Source: an uncultured Gammaproteobacteria bacterium
GTDB taxonomy: Bacteria; Pseudomonadota; Gammaproteobacteria; DRLM01
Assembly: GCA_947259075.1 (NCBI GenBank)
Contig: CAMYKQ010000044.1
Coordinates: 1 to 42,890, forward strand
Direction of reading: 5' to 3'
DNA: 42,890 nt
Below the pieces are notes generated by a model, which searched no databases, was not told where the DNA came from, and was given only the letters and a program-made list of their open reading frames with translations. Positions 42,768-42,890 of this stretch are shown one piece after another; within the stretch, counting starts at the first letter, position 1; each line of letters begins with the position of its first letter. The translations under genes were made by a program, and so were the position numbers.

Positions 42768-42890
42768 GGGTCTTAGGAAGCAGATTAACTCAGATTGGGT
42801 GTTTTCTGAGTAATTGCAGCAGCTGTTTATAGATGTCCTGTCGACGATGATTAAATCTGAACTCGGTTTCTTTCAAATGTAAATAGAACG
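42768..42890. mobile_element. End of an IS1595-like insertion sequence (partial, cut by window)
   Basis: Transposase C-terminal codons at 42790-42890 are followed, in the minus direction, by a short tail ending in the sequence that reads GGGTCTTAGGAAGCAGATTA on the plus strand from 42768, the likely terminal inverted repeat. The flanking eight bases 42760-42767 (TTATTTTT) would be the target duplication if this family produces eight. The other end is outside the window, so the boundaries are unproven. Confidence 0.6.
42790..42890 (-). CDS. IS1595-like transposase, C-terminal 32 residues (partial)
   Basis: The frame enters from the right edge and ends with TGA at 42790-42792. The visible protein starts FYLHLKETEFRFNHRRQDIY, and ends LLRKHPI. 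The core HLKExEFRFNHR, then a helix with leucines and a short basic end, is the usual C-terminus of ISXO2-like (IS1595 family) transposases. The catalytic residues are outside the window, so activity cannot be judged. It reads towards the YVTN gene. Confidence 0.7.
   Translation of the reverse strand, partial: FYLHLKETEFRFNHRRQDIYKQLLQLLRKHPI

Overview
The window reads as a chromosomal segment of a GC-rich gammaproteobacterium. Every gene I can support lies on the minus strand, so transcription runs from position 42890 towards 1. The best taxonomic clue is the gene order gyrA-serC-serA-pheA-DAHP synthase-tyrA-aroA-cmk-rpsA-ihfB-lapA-lapB-pyrF, a variant of the gammaproteobacterial aromatic amino acid/cmk/rpsA 'supraoperon'. 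LapA/LapB, IHF-beta and a GlyGly-CTERM-like sorting tail also fit this class. I cannot name the species.

In transcription order the layout is as follows. (1) 42768-42890: the tail of an IS1595-like insertion sequence cut by the window edge. (2) 40984-42741: a secreted YVTN beta-propeller protein with a GlyGly-CTERM-like tail. (3) 38092-40704: gyrA. (4) 33109-37900: serC, serA, pheA and a DAHP synthase, closed by a clear intrinsic terminator. (5) 28092-32990: tyrA (possibly leaderless), aroA, cmk and rpsA, closed by a second terminator. (6) 24839-27988: ihfB, lapA, lapB, pyrF and a ComEA-like protein, closed by a third terminator with a UUCG loop. (7) 423-24152: a large surface polysaccharide locus. 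(8) 1-190: a 19-bp tandem repeat at the left edge.

The polysaccharide locus starts with the export/assembly genes: a Wzi-like outer membrane protein, a very large SLBB-domain export protein and a Wzz-type chain length regulator. Then comes an unusually tight run of twelve genes from 17991 to 3879, most joined by 1-4 base stop/start overlaps. It holds a MurJ/Wzx-type flippase, one GT2 and four GT4 glycosyltransferases, four SAM methyltransferases, a deacetylase-like protein, a Wzy/ligase-type membrane protein and an AsnB-type amidotransferase. WecA-type initiating transferase and ManC (GDP-mannose supply) complete it. Inferred pathway: WecA loads a HexNAc-phosphate on undecaprenyl phosphate, the GTs extend it, methyltransferases, deacetylase and AsnB decorate it, the flippase and Wzy translocate and polymerise it under Wzz control, and the SLBB and Wzi proteins export or anchor it.

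The less ordinary content is: a dispersed ~155-bp intergenic repeat in three copies (two inverted upstream of manC, one upstream of the SLBB gene); a palindrome-bearing in-frame insertion in a GT4 gene; a 9-bp tandem repeat coding for (LHS)(QHS)(QRS) triplets before the Wzi signal peptide; several copies of a short CCCTCTCCC/GGGAGAGGG repeat; and the IS1595-like end just upstream of the YVTN gene. I found no CRISPR array, tRNA or rRNA.
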